From a virus: DNA of 35,399 nucleotides. The DNA is taken from positions 1 to 35,399 of the IMG/VR virus record IMGVR_UViG_3300032322_000641, one strand, 5' to 3'. The notes beneath the pieces are model-generated. The model searched no databases and was not told the DNA's origin. It was given only the letters and a program-made list of their open reading frames with translations. The translations under genes were made by a program, and so were the position numbers. Of the stretch, positions 7,902 to 15,239 are shown in pieces (the first letter of the stretch is position 1; each line of letters starts with the position of its first letter).

Positions 7902-8436
7902 GTATAAGGCGATGTTTGATTCGATGCAAGTCGATGAGGACAAAGCAGCCGAAATAGCTAAAGCCGTTGCACTAATCAACAAAGGCAAGCAGCGTTACTT
8001 ATCCGTAACCGCAAAACTGAATATAAAATGCCCTTGGTACGCTCTGGGCATAGTTCACTACTTAGAAGGCAGTTGCAATTTCTCAAAGCATATTCACAAC
8101 GGCGATCCGTTAACCGCTCGCACTTGGCAAGTACCTGCAGGCCGGCCATTGTTACCGCCACAATTCGGTAAGTCATACACATGGGAGGAATCAGCAGAAG
8201 ATTGGTTTCGCTTAAAGAATTGGCATAAATGGCAAGATTGGGGGGTGCAGGATATGTTGTATAGATTTGAAGCAAATAACGGATTCGGGTATCGTAAGCG
8301 GTCGGTTGCTACTCCTTACCTATGGAGTTTCAGCGACCATTACGACAAGGGCAAATTCGTAGCAGATGGCAAGTACGATGCAGATGCCGTGAGCAAGCAA
8401 GTCGGGGCGGCAATTTTGCTTAAGGAATTAATGTAA
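7867..8436 (+). CDS. Endolysin, lysozyme-like
   Basis: This 189-residue protein contains the conserved stretch WYALGIVHYLEGSCNFSKHIHNGDPLTART followed by VPAGRP, a WEESAEDW helix and a C-terminal GFGYR...SPYLWSF-like segment (here TPYLWSFSDHYDKGKFVADGKYD). I know this arrangement from lysozyme-fold proteins of phages and cyanobacteria; the Glu in HYLEGS is the likely catalytic acid. There is no signal peptide, so release depends on the holin candidates just upstream. The start overlaps the spanin gene by 35 bases. Function is inferred from the motifs and the lysis context. Confidence 0.7.
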   Translation: MASVKPIVSLIEYKAMFDSMQVDEDKAAEIAKAVALINKGKQRYLSVTAKLNIKCPWYALGIVHYLEGSCNFSKHIHNGDPLTARTWQVPAGRPLLPPQFGKSYTWEESAEDWFRLKNWHKWQDWGVQDMLYRFEANNGFGYRKRSVATPYLWSFSDHYDKGKFVADGKYDADAVSKQVGAAILLKELM

Positions 8437-8458
8437 TTTTACACTACAATTATAAATC

Positions 8459-8869
8459 ATGGCAGTTTTTAATAAATTCGATTCGTTTGTGGAAGCAGTC
8501 GCAGAAAAGGTGCATAACCTCGGCTCTGACCAGTTAACCATAGCACTCACCAATACTGCTCCGGTGGCAGGTAATAGCCTACTTGCAAACATTACCGAGA
8601 TAACTTACACCAACCTTTCTACTCGTAACCTTACCACTACCGCATCTTCGCAGACCGCAGGGCTTTACAAATTAGTAGTATCCGATATTACCCTTACATC
8701 TACCGGAGGTAGTACAGGGCCATTCCGGTACGTGGTGGTTTACAACTCTACGGCTGCAGGTGGGCCGCTTATTGGATTTTTCGATTATGGTAGTAGCATT
8801 ACCCTGCTATCCGGTGAATCTTTAACGGTTGATTTTGACCAAGTTAATGGACTTTTAACTATTCAATAA
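8459..8869 (+). CDS. Conserved phage structural protein (small, beta-rich)
   Basis: This 136-residue protein has an N-terminal helix (FDSFVEAVAEKVHNL) and then Thr/Ser-rich beta strands. Similar short proteins starting MAVFNKFDSF-VEA-AEKVHNL occur in many environmental phages next to the gene types that follow here (a GADG-type protein, a Kelch-like protein, a GTFxLTG-repeat protein), and they are presumed virion components. The exact role is unknown. Its stop overlaps the next ATG (TAATG), indicating coupled translation. Confidence 0.6.
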   Translation: MAVFNKFDSFVEAVAEKVHNLGSDQLTIALTNTAPVAGNSLLANITEITYTNLSTRNLTTTASSQTAGLYKLVVSDITLTSTGGSTGPFRYVVVYNSTAAGGPLIGFFDYGSSITLLSGESLTVDFDQVNGLLTIQ

Positions 8870-9300
8870 TGGCAGATAACGTAGGATATACACCGGGGGT
8901 TGGTGCCATAATCGCAGCAGATGATATAGGTGGCATCCTGTATCAAAAGGTTAAGATGATACACGGGGCAGATGGTATCGCACATGAAACGGCGGATGGC
9001 AACCCATTGCCCGTAACCGCTAAACAGGAGTTAATGGAGGCAATAGAGGCCATGCGGATGGCGATACACTCACTAACACGTACTATCGGTTTAGCACAGG
9101 TTAACCCGCTTACAGGGCGTATGCTTGTTGACCCATCGGGGGTTACTTCGCCTGTATCTGGTACGGTATCCGCCAACCAATCAGGTACCTGGAACATAAC
9201 CAACCTTGCAACCATTGGCGGTGTGGCTGCTAACTCACAGGTTCAATCATTTGAGAGAATGACTGCCGATAATTTAAGAAGAAATATAAACGTAACATAA
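8869..9300 (+). CDS. Putative virion protein with GADG motif
   Basis: The protein has 143 residues. The N-terminus (GGILYQKVKMIHGADGIAHETADGNPLPV) matches a family of short phage structural proteins that begin with a (V/L)YQ(K/R)VK...GADG strand. A helix at about 51-75 follows, then a Thr/Ser/Gly-rich stretch (SGTVSANQSGTWNIT) of the kind found in surface or decoration proteins. Start and stop overlap the flanking genes by one base. Precise function is unknown. Confidence 0.55.
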   Translation: MADNVGYTPGVGAIIAADDIGGILYQKVKMIHGADGIAHETADGNPLPVTAKQELMEAIEAMRMAIHSLTRTIGLAQVNPLTGRMLVDPSGVTSPVSGTVSANQSGTWNITNLATIGGVAANSQVQSFERMTADNLRRNINVT

Positions 9301-10733
9301 TGCCAACTACAAACGGAAATAGACAGATATTAGATTTAAAGAGATGGGAGCAAGTAACCCCTGCACCTTCGGCATCAGCAGCAGGTGCATTCATTGCATC
9401 TTCCCGGCACTTTAAACAGAATCAGTTATATGTCAACGGTGCAACTACCGCATGGCTTTACAACCCGAATGAAGATGGATGGGTACAACTTCCTTCGCCT
9501 GCATTAGCCGGGTCGGTATCAGCCGGGGCATCCGCTACTGCCGGGGCATGGAGTACAGGTACAACAATCGGTTCATCGCTGACTGCAACGGCAGGTACTA
9601 CTTCGACAATTACAACTAACCAAACTATCGCCCGTTCATTAGCAGGGTATTCAATACATATCTTATCCGGTCCTAACGCAGGGGTTACGCTGCAAATCGT
9701 TTCTAACACTATCGGAACAAACGCAGTTATTACCGTAGCCACACAGGCATCGGCATTTACGGCATCAACCGTATATCGTTTATGCACTCCGGTATGGTAC
9801 GTACTGGGCGCAGGTACTTTGGCAGCAGGTTCTTTCCGTAAATATGACTACGCAACAAATACATGGACTACCTTAACGATTACCGGATTACCTGCAACTA
9901 TCGCAACGGATGGTAAGTTAATTGCAACTCCATCATGGTATGATCAGGATTATGTGCCATTAGCTTCCGGTACTGCAACTTCCGCAACATCTACCACTTT
10001 GGTAAATAACACAAAGACATGGACTGCATCACAATGGATTAACTCACAGGTTAGAATCGTATCCGGTACAGGTGCGGGGCAAATTCGTAACATTACGGCG
10101 AACACGACCGACACGCTCACCGTTGCAACATGGACTACAACACCGGATGCAACTTCGGTATATCAGATTAGCGGGAATGATAACTTCCTTTACTACATGG
10201 GTAACGGTGCAGTTACCATGTACCGCTACGATATAGGTGCCAACACTTGGAGTACCTTATCCCCCGGTGCAGCAAGAGCAGCAGCACCCGGAGCGGGGAT
10301 GTCAGGGCATTGGATTTATGGTGTTACTAATAGCACATGGACAAATGAATCCGCTATTATCAATGGGCGTAGAATCTACTCATTCAGAGGTAATGCAGGT
10401 GCCGTACTTGATTACTACGATATTGCCGCCAATACATGGGTATCGGGAGTTACGTATGCACCTTTGACCGAAACATTTACAACAGGCACAAAGTATTCTT
10501 ACTACGGGGATAACATCTACATTCAAAAGGATGCAACAAACAGATGGTTTAAGTACGATATAGCCGGGCAAGCAATGGAAGGATGGAACACTATGCCAGT
10601 TGTACAAGGTGCTGCCATTGTTGGCGATACGGCTTTTGATGTGGAGTATCAAGATGGCGCAACGGTGATAGTGTACATTTATATGCTGATGAACACATCA
10701 ACTTTAATGTTCAGACAAATGGCAATTCAATAA
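9300..10733 (+). CDS. Large structural protein with Kelch-like repeats
   Basis: The 477-residue protein has recurring segments of the form Y-x-Y-D-x-A-x-N-x-W (YDYATNTWTTL, YDIGANTWSTL, YDIAANTWVSG) that resemble Kelch beta-propeller blades. Between them are two related inserts, at about 93-163 and 221-293, built around (I/V)R-or-I-x-(S)GP/TGAGxxx-I-x-xNT...TV. Such proteins occur in many environmental phages among virion genes and may be capsid or fibre decorations that bind glycans. No enzyme motif, signal peptide or membrane segment was seen. Confidence 0.6.
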   Translation: MPTTNGNRQILDLKRWEQVTPAPSASAAGAFIASSRHFKQNQLYVNGATTAWLYNPNEDGWVQLPSPALAGSVSAGASATAGAWSTGTTIGSSLTATAGTTSTITTNQTIARSLAGYSIHILSGPNAGVTLQIVSNTIGTNAVITVATQASAFTASTVYRLCTPVWYVLGAGTLAAGSFRKYDYATNTWTTLTITGLPATIATDGKLIATPSWYDQDYVPLASGTATSATSTTLVNNTKTWTASQWINSQVRIVSGTGAGQIRNITANTTDTLTVATWTTTPDATSVYQISGNDNFLYYMGNGAVTMYRYDIGANTWSTLSPGAARAAAPGAGMSGHWIYGVTNSTWTNESAIINGRRIYSFRGNAGAVLDYYDIAANTWVSGVTYAPLTETFTTGTKYSYYGDNIYIQKDATNRWFKYDIAGQAMEGWNTMPVVQGAAIVGDTAFDVEYQDGATVIVYIYMLMNTSTLMFRQMAIQ

Positions 10734-10734
10734 T

Positions 10735-10890
10735 ATGACACAGGCAGAAACTAAAGAAATACTATCCAGGCAAATCAATCAACTTGAGATGCTAATTTCT
10801 GCCGCAAAGCAGAGGGGTGATTTGAAGGCAGCCATACAATTAACAACTGAATTAACAGAGGCAAAGGATGCTTTTAACGCTATTACGTAA
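10735..10890 (+). CDS. Small coiled-coil protein
   Basis: This 51-residue reading frame (MTQAETKEILSRQINQ... ending AKDAFNAIT) begins one base after the preceding stop and overlaps the next start at 10868 by 23 bases. It is strongly helical with heptad-like spacing of Ile/Leu, so probably a small coiled-coil assembly factor or linker. The tight packing into the operon supports it as a real gene. No family was recognised. Confidence 0.6.
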   Translation: MTQAETKEILSRQINQLEMLISAAKQRGDLKAAIQLTTELTEAKDAFNAIT

Positions 10891-11482
10891 TACCGGTGCA
10901 GCAGGCAATACATTAACTGCTGAAAAGGGTACATACACCCTAACGGGTAACGTAGTAGATTTAAGGCAGGCATACCGCATAGCAGCCGTTGTAGCTGCGT
11001 TTACGCTCACGGGTAATGCCGCCAATTTTACAATAGGCAAATCACTTGTAGCGGATAAAGCTACCTACACGCTCACCGGAAACGATGCAGGCACAACGGC
11101 CAGCAGGCGAATCACATCCGATAAGGGAACATTTGTACTTACCGCAAACGATGCAACCCTGCAACGTGTTAGGGCTATCGCTGCCGAACGTGGTACCTTC
11201 GTACTTACAAGAAGGGATGCCGACCTAATAAAAAGTTCCACTACCCCAACGCTCACGGCTGCCCGGGGGGCGTTTGTGCTGACCGGTTCTGATGCGAATA
11301 TCATTATACCTTTGTATCAGTTTAACGCAAACGTAACGATACAATCAGCGCAAACTACGCAGGTTAATATTGTTAGTCAGCAAAATAGTACCGTTACTAT
11401 CAAAGATGAGCAAAGCACAACGGTAACTATACAGGAATCAAATGAGTATAACGTAACAATAACTTCAATATTTGAATCATGA
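10868..11482 (+). CDS. Structural protein of 22-residue LTG repeats
   Basis: The 204-residue protein contains six tandem copies, from about residue 19 to 144, of a 22-residue unit with the core (K)G(T)(Y/F)xLTGNxA followed by a basic segment and an Ala; the fifth copy is three residues longer. The regular spacing suggests a stack of beta hairpins. The C-terminal 55 residues are a second repetitive region (TQVNI, TVTI, TTVTI, NVTI spaced by Gln/Ser). Similar GTFxLTG repeat proteins are carried among phage virion genes, so a fibre or surface role is likely. The start overlaps the small coiled-coil gene. Confidence 0.6.
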   Translation: MLLTLLRNTGAAGNTLTAEKGTYTLTGNVVDLRQAYRIAAVVAAFTLTGNAANFTIGKSLVADKATYTLTGNDAGTTASRRITSDKGTFVLTANDATLQRVRAIAAERGTFVLTRRDADLIKSSTTPTLTAARGAFVLTGSDANIIIPLYQFNANVTIQSAQTTQVNIVSQQNSTVTIKDEQSTTVTIQESNEYNVTITSIFES

Positions 11483-11751
11483 TATACAACGGCACCAACG
11501 TAACTATAAAGCTAACCGAAACAGGTGTTAATTTAAGTAGCCCTGCATCCGCTGACATTTACTATAAGAAACCCAATGGGGAAACAGGATCATGGGGCGC
11601 AACGATTATAGCTAACCATCAGATAACCTATACAACAACGGTTGGCGATATTGATGTGCCAGGGGTTTGGGTGTTGCAGGGATTCGTTGTTAAAGGCGGG
11701 GTAACTTACAAAACTTCAATCGCTCAAATGATTGTTGAGGCAAGTTTATGA
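11479..11751 (+). CDS. Small beta-sandwich virion protein
   Basis: The 90-residue protein begins in a four-base overlap (ATGA) with the LTG-repeat gene. The pattern (VTIKL...ADIYYKKPNGETGSW...ITYTTTVGDIDVPGVWVLQGFV) is that of a small immunoglobulin-like sandwich, as found in phage baseplate or surface proteins. It is the last obvious structural gene before the metallophosphoesterase. Function beyond a probable virion or surface role is not known. Confidence 0.55.
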   Translation: MIYNGTNVTIKLTETGVNLSSPASADIYYKKPNGETGSWGATIIANHQITYTTTVGDIDVPGVWVLQGFVVKGGVTYKTSIAQMIVEASL

Positions 11752-12740
11752 CACTATCCGATATAGCACGTTCATACAGAGATAAATACGGCATGGAGAT
11801 GCCATCGCTGAAACTTGCACGGATAATGTACGCCGAAAATAAGCTATCGTTTAAGCACGTAGAAGCAGCCCGAAGCATACTTCGCAGGATTGAGGGGAAG
11901 AATCAGAGTCCAGAGAAAGCAATCAAAACCAAATATTATATGCCGACTGAAAGACCAAAGAACCCGTACAAGTTACCGGAATCATACCAAGAAGAACGCA
12001 AGCCGTATAAGCTACCGATTGCCTGTAACAACATACTTTTGATTTCTGATTTACACATTCCATACCACGATATTAATGCCGTTACATTAGCACTCAATTA
12101 CGGAGTTGAAAATAAGATTAACACTATTTTAATCAATGGGGATTTAATAGATAATCACCAAGTAAGCAGGTTCGAGCGTGATCCAAAGAAGCGCTCTGTT
12201 AAACAGGAATTTGATGCAACAAAGCAGTTTCTTCGGGTATTACGTGAAACATTCCCAGATGCTCATATCTATTGGCTAAAGGGCAACCATTGTATAAGAT
12301 GGGAAAAATTCCTACTGCAAAAAGCATCCGAAATATGGGATGACCCGTATTTTCATTTGGAGGAAAGATTACGCCTAAATGAAGAAAGGGTACATCTGTT
12401 AGATGATAAGGTACTTGTAAAAGCAGGTAAACTATCTATTACTCACGGGCATCATATATTTAAGGGTGTATTTGCACCTGTATCACCTGCACGTGGAGCG
12501 TTTCTTAGGGCAAAGCAAACCGTTATTGTTGGGCATTTACATAGGGCATCGCATCATCCGGAAATTACTTTAGATGGGGAAGTTATCAGTTGTTGGAGTA
12601 CTGGCTGCCTGTGTGAACTTAGACCAGATTATTCGCCATTAGTAAGTAATAGCCAGCACGGATTCGCACACATTACGATTGAAAAAGATGGCAATTTTCA
12701 TGTGAAGAACTTTCAGATAATAAACGGCAAATTGTACTGA
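11748..12740 (+). CDS. Calcineurin-like metallophosphoesterase
   Basis: All the metal-binding motifs of the superfamily are present in this 330-residue protein: DLH (101-103), GD (131-132), GNH (179-181), THGHH (232-236) and GHLH (262-265). They would hold two metal ions and cleave a phosphodiester or phosphomonoester. The first 90 residues are a basic helical extension (SILRRIEGKNQSPEKAIKTK) that may bind nucleic acid. Phage enzymes of this type may act in nucleic acid processing or counter host defence; the substrate is unknown. The start overlaps the previous stop by four bases, so it is co-expressed with the structural genes. Confidence 0.85.
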   Translation: MTLSDIARSYRDKYGMEMPSLKLARIMYAENKLSFKHVEAARSILRRIEGKNQSPEKAIKTKYYMPTERPKNPYKLPESYQEERKPYKLPIACNNILLISDLHIPYHDINAVTLALNYGVENKINTILINGDLIDNHQVSRFERDPKKRSVKQEFDATKQFLRVLRETFPDAHIYWLKGNHCIRWEKFLLQKASEIWDDPYFHLEERLRLNEERVHLLDDKVLVKAGKLSITHGHHIFKGVFAPVSPARGAFLRAKQTVIVGHLHRASHHPEITLDGEVISCWSTGCLCELRPDYSPLVSNSQHGFAHITIEKDGNFHVKNFQIINGKLY

Positions 12741-12759
12741 TAACCACGAACAAATTGTT

Positions 12760-12767
12760 TATATTTG
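12760..12767 (+). promoter_or_regulatory. Candidate -7 promoter element
   Basis: TATATTTG matches the Bacteroidota -7 consensus TAnnTTTG and lies 15 bases before the ATG at 12783. No TTTG is found at the spacing used by the other promoters here; the base at that place reads ACTG. It may be a weak promoter for the HNH gene. Confidence 0.4.
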
Positions 12768-12782
12768 TATAAATTTATTTAT

Positions 12783-13169
12783 ATGAATAATAATGAAAAG
12801 CAAAAATTGTATCGCATAAAGACAAATAACATTTGTACTAAAAAGTATGAAAAAACAAAAAAAGGATTTTTAGTAAGGCTTTATAGAAATATGTTGTCAA
12901 GGGTTAGCGGGGTTCAGTTTACTAAATTTTATTTATATGAAGGAAAAAGCATACTTGATAAAAATACTTTTTATGAATGGGCTTTAAATGATGATAATTT
13001 TAATAACCTATTCAGTAAATATGAGCAATCAGGTTACGAAAGGAAATTGGCACCAAGCGTAGATAGAATAAATAGTAATTTTGGGTATGAATTAAATAAC
13101 ATGGAATTTGTTACAATGAGCGAAAATAGCCGTAGAGGTGCAATATCAAGATATAATAAAGTCCTGTAG
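12783..13169 (+). CDS. Small HNH-type endonuclease-like protein
   Basis: This 128-residue protein matches the short phage HNH-like group with a RNM-xSR core near 40-45, a LYEGKSIL/FYEWAL segment, and the C-terminal signature SVDRINSNFGYELNNMEFVTMSENSRRGA, where the usual form is DRI-(D/N)-x-GY-x-x-x-N-(I/M)-x-(W/F)-VT-x-x-x-N. Such proteins are usually free-standing nicking or homing enzymes. A classical HNH His pair is not obvious, so activity is uncertain. Its composition is markedly more AT-rich and Asn/Lys-rich than its neighbours, suggesting separate acquisition. A -7-like element lies just upstream. Confidence 0.6.
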   Translation: MNNNEKQKLYRIKTNNICTKKYEKTKKGFLVRLYRNMLSRVSGVQFTKFYLYEGKSILDKNTFYEWALNDDNFNNLFSKYEQSGYERKLAPSVDRINSNFGYELNNMEFVTMSENSRRGAISRYNKVL

Positions 13170-13171
13170 CC

Positions 13172-13405
13172 ATGAAAGTAATCCACCGCAAATTAGGGAA
13201 AGAAAAAGCGTATGGATTAGCCCACTTAGACTCCAACACTATTGAGATAGATAGCCGACTGAAACCTAAGCATAAATTAGAGATTACCATTCACGAAGCG
13301 TTGCACATCCTGTATCCTCTGGAGTCGGAAACTGCCATTGTTCGCAAGTCTAAGCGGTTATGTGCGGTACTTTGGAATGAGGGGTATAGGAAGGTTGAGA
13401 AATGA
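13172..13405 (+). CDS. Small HExxH zinc-peptidase-like protein
   Basis: The 77-residue protein contains HEALH (within EITIHEALHILYP), the zinc-binding HExxH motif of metallopeptidases, preceded by an IEID strand as in SprT/ImmA-like folds. It is very short, so it is either a minimal peptidase-like domain or a protein that keeps the motif without activity. It starts two bases after the HNH gene and is the last gene of the plus-strand late block, followed by two hairpins. The target is unknown; related small proteins occur in other Bacteroidota phages. Confidence 0.6.
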   Translation: MKVIHRKLGKEKAYGLAHLDSNTIEIDSRLKPKHKLEITIHEALHILYPLESETAIVRKSKRLCAVLWNEGYRKVEK

Positions 13406-13433
13406 TAGGCCTTTCACCTATCCGGCAATGCCG
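13404..13433. terminator. Two hairpins between convergent operons
   Basis: Two adjacent hairpins lie where the plus-strand late block meets the minus-strand block. The first has arms GATAGG (13404-13409) and CCTATC (13417-13422) with a 7-base loop. The second has arms CGGC (13423-13426) and GCCG (13430-13433) with loop AAT, followed by ACTTTTG on the plus strand. They probably limit read-through from both sides. T-tracts are short, so efficiency is uncertain. Confidence 0.55.
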
Positions 13434-13477
13434 ACTTTTGTTAAGGGTGTCTACTCATGCTATTGAACCCTATCGAA

Positions 13478-13573
13478 TTATTTATCCTTACTCCTATGTT
13501 CTTCCTCATACTTACCGATGCGATATGCCATGATAAGCGTACCGAAGAACATTGCTGCGATAATGTAAATCAT
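13478..13573 (-). CDS. Small membrane peptide
   Basis: A 31-residue reading frame on the minus strand starts in a four-base overlap (ATGA) with the stop of the DnaA-like gene. It reads as one hydrophobic segment (IYIIAAMFFGTLIMAY) followed by a charged tail (GKYEEEHRSKDK), a sensible single-pass membrane peptide. The overlap argues for coupled translation. It is short and could be chance; no family was recognised. Confidence 0.45.
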   Translation of the reverse strand: MIYIIAAMFFGTLIMAYRIGKYEEEHRSKDK

Positions 13574-14004
13574 AAAATTACGTTAAGGTTTTCAATATGG
13601 GTTTTGTACTCGTTATCAAACTTTGAAGTAAGGCTATCATTAACCGATTTCTTTGCGTGGATAACAGTTGTATGATCACGGCTGCCGAATATTGCACCAA
13701 CCTCTGATAAGGTAATCTCTGTTTGATTCAGCAGGTACCACATCGTTATATGCCGGGCTACTACTAAATTTCTCATCCGGCTTTTAGATTGCAGCGATTC
13801 AAACGGTATTCGAAAGTAGTTACTGCAAGTCTTTATTATGTTGTCTATTTGCAGTTTTGAGTTCAATACGATAGGAACATTCACTTTCCCTTTCATACCG
13901 GGGAGCGCAAAGTAACTTATCCTTTGTTTTGGTGTAGTTGGCAAGTATAGTGTAATAAAGGGGGATGCGTTTAAGCGTGCGGTTTTGAGTTTTTTGGTTA
14001 GCAT
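13570..14004 (-). CDS. Stand-alone DnaA domain IV-like protein
   Basis: Residues 78-121 of this 144-residue protein (RNLVVARHITMWYLL...LSEVGAIFGSRDHTTVIHAKKSV) match the C-terminal DNA-binding domain of DnaA, including the signature FGxRDHTTVIHA that contacts the DnaA box. The ATPase domain of DnaA is absent; the first 75 residues are basic and not recognised. It would bind DnaA-box-like DNA, either at the phage origin or to compete with host DnaA. The gene is read from the minus strand with the Imm5-like gene, nine bases upstream. Binding is strongly suggested; the effect on replication is inferred. Confidence 0.85.
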   Translation of the reverse strand: MLTKKLKTARLNASPFITLYLPTTPKQRISYFALPGMKGKVNVPIVLNSKLQIDNIIKTCSNYFRIPFESLQSKSRMRNLVVARHITMWYLLNQTEITLSEVGAIFGSRDHTTVIHAKKSVNDSLTSKFDNEYKTHIENLNVIL

Positions 14005-14013
14005 GAGTCATTG

Positions 14014-14601
14014 TTAAATATATTTAAGTAATAGTTGTTTAATTTCAGCCCTCGCAGCATCCCCCGCAGCATCCCCCGCAGCATCCCTCGCAGCATCCCC
14101 CGCAGCATCCCCCGCAGCATCCCACGCAGGAGCCCACGCAGCAGCCCACGCAGCATCCCCCGCAGGAGCCCTCGCAGCAGCCCCCGCAGGAGCCCACGCA
14201 GCAGCCCACGCAGCAGCCCCCGCAGGAGCCCACGCAGCATCCCACGCAGCAGCCCTCGCAGCAGCCCACGCAGCAGCCAATTCTTCCAATGTTATCAATC
14301 CATTATCGTAATCCCTTGCAGCCTGTATAGCCAAACGTGGGCGTTTATCATTTGGGTAATCTTTCTCATAAAAAGGTAGCACCATTTCAGCGCAATCAGC
14401 CGCAAACAATCTAATTTCTTTATCCTTACCATCTACTGCACGTAACGCCCAAATGGTATCATCTAACCCATTTGATTCAAGTATTGTGCGCAGTTGTAAA
14501 GGTTCATAATCTGACTGCGTTTTGTTTAAATGATTTAGTAATTTCTCCCACCCTTCTTTACAGGGCATATGAAATTTAATTTTGTTGAGTGTGGTTAGCA
14601 T
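14014..14601 (-). CDS. Imm5-like protein with Ala/Trp-rich tetrapeptide repeats
   Basis: The first 110 residues of this 195-residue protein (PCKEGWEKLL, LRTILESNGLDDTIWALRA, EIRLFAADCAE, RPRLAIQAARDYDNGLITLEELAAA) match a widespread phage protein type that resembles the Imm5 immunity family. Residues from about 108 to 183 are a run of four-residue units of the form (G/R/W)-(A/D)-(A/P)-(A/G), encoded by a 12-bp tandem repeat, and would form a long helix. Function is unknown; the immunity label is a family name only. The last residues (EIKQLLLKYI) are unique. It is the first gene of the DnaA-like transcript. Confidence 0.7.
   Translation of the reverse strand: MLTTLNKIKFHMPCKEGWEKLLNHLNKTQSDYEPLQLRTILESNGLDDTIWALRAVDGKDKEIRLFAADCAEMVLPFYEKDYPNDKRPRLAIQAARDYDNGLITLEELAAAWAAARAAAWDAAWAPAGAAAWAAAWAPAGAAARAPAGDAAWAAAWAPAWDAAGDAAGDAARDAAGDAAGDAARAEIKQLLLKYI
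14053..14280. repeat. Nineteen-copy 12-bp tandem repeat
   Basis: Nineteen contiguous copies of a 12-bp unit, consensus CGCAGCAKCCCM with a G variant (CGCAGGAGCCCA), lie inside the Imm5-like gene. The length is a multiple of three and the unit has no stop in several frames, so long open frames appear on both strands that are only shadows of the repeat. Copy number can be expected to vary by slippage without breaking the gene. Confidence 0.95.
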
Positions 14602-14652
14602 TGGTTATCATTTGTATTGTAATTGTAAGGTTATAACTGACATTAGAGATAT

Positions 14653-14680
14653 AAAACCCCCCGACATCGCTGCCAGAGGG
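14653..14680 (-). terminator. Intrinsic terminator with GCGA tetraloop
   Basis: Read on the minus strand, the RNA forms a 10-bp stem from CCCUCUGGCA (14680-14671) and UGUCGGGGGG (14666-14657), allowing a few G-U pairs, closed by a GCGA loop of the stable GNRA type and followed by UUUUAUAU. It lies ten bases after the 129-residue gene ending at 14691 and should end the transcript that starts near 15235. Confidence 0.8.
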
Positions 14681-14690
14681 AGAACCACAA

Positions 14691-15080
14691 CTAACCATGC
14701 CCTTGTAAGTTAAGCAATTCTGCGCTAAATGGCAAGGCAAACAACTCCTGCATTAATTCCCGGCTAACAAGTATAGCACCGTTGTTGTAAGTTGACCGGA
14801 TAGACTTGTAAGGTATGTGCATTTCGTTTGGATCGAAATCTTCAAGCATCCTTTCCTTTGTAGGATATTCCTCATACCGATTAGCGTTCGGGCTAAAGAT
14901 TTCATACACCGTGCGAATGTCAATTAACTCCGTGCGCTGCATGTAAAATTTGATAGTGTAGATAGGTTCTCCGGCATCATCGTAACATACGAAGGAATTA
15001 CCTTTTCTGTCATACTGTAGGCCGGTACGCTCGGCATACTGTTGAGCCATTTGCGGGGTTGAAAGCACTACTGTTGTCAT
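14691..15080 (-). CDS. Hypothetical protein
   Basis: The 129-residue soluble protein has no recognised domain. It shows a mixed alpha/beta pattern, with an N-terminal helix (TPQMAQQYAERTGL), a strand pair (NSFVCYDDAGEPIYTIKFY) and an acidic middle (EEYPTKERMLEDFDPNE). It lies 11 bases after the 47-residue gene on the same strand and before a strong terminator, so the two make a short operon from the promoter at 15240-15272. Early regulatory or host-takeover roles are possible by position but not shown. Confidence 0.7.
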   Translation of the reverse strand: MTTVVLSTPQMAQQYAERTGLQYDRKGNSFVCYDDAGEPIYTIKFYMQRTELIDIRTVYEIFSPNANRYEEYPTKERMLEDFDPNEMHIPYKSIRSTYNNGAILVSRELMQELFALPFSAELLNLQGHG

Positions 15081-15091
15081 GTGTTTGTTTT

Positions 15092-15235
15092 TTAATATAA
15101 TGAATGAATGGTTAAAACTCCAGTGTATTTATTATCCCTCCTAATTCTTACGCATTGCTTCTTCGCATCGTGCATACTTTGAGCAAGTATAATATCGCAA
15201 AGGATGTTGTTGAAGTAGATTAGGTAGGTGTTCAT
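15092..15235 (-). CDS. Small hypothetical protein
   Basis: A 47-residue frame begins MNTYLIYFNNILCDII and continues through a charged helix (QSMHDAKKQCVRIRRDNKY). The start codon lies four bases after a well-formed promoter (TTTG, 21 bases, TATCTTTG), so the transcript probably starts at or next to the ATG. The next gene starts 11 bases downstream. The pattern, a short strand then an Ala/Lys-rich helix, is like small accessory proteins of Bacteroidota phages, but I cannot name a family. Confidence 0.6.
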   Translation of the reverse strand: MNTYLIYFNNILCDIILAQSMHDAKKQCVRIRRDNKYTGVLTIHSLY

Positions 15236-15239
15236 GTGT

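Noticed and set aside
12728-12758. Direct repeat CAAATTGT flanking the promoter of the small HNH gene
   Set aside because: Eight bases in AT-rich sequence and not placed on both sides of the gene, so no target-site duplication can be argued.
13457-13675. Plus-strand reading frame of 72 codons
   Set aside because: It lies opposite the DnaA-like gene and the small membrane peptide, which have a recognisable domain and coupled start; the plus-strand frame has no neighbour or motif support.
14053-14280. CRISPR array
   Set aside because: The units are contiguous 12-bp copies with no spacers, and they are coding.
13998-14379. Several long frames over the 12-bp repeat on both strands
   Set aside because: Shadow frames caused by a stop-free unit whose length is a multiple of three; only the minus-strand frame with the Imm5-like start is a gene.
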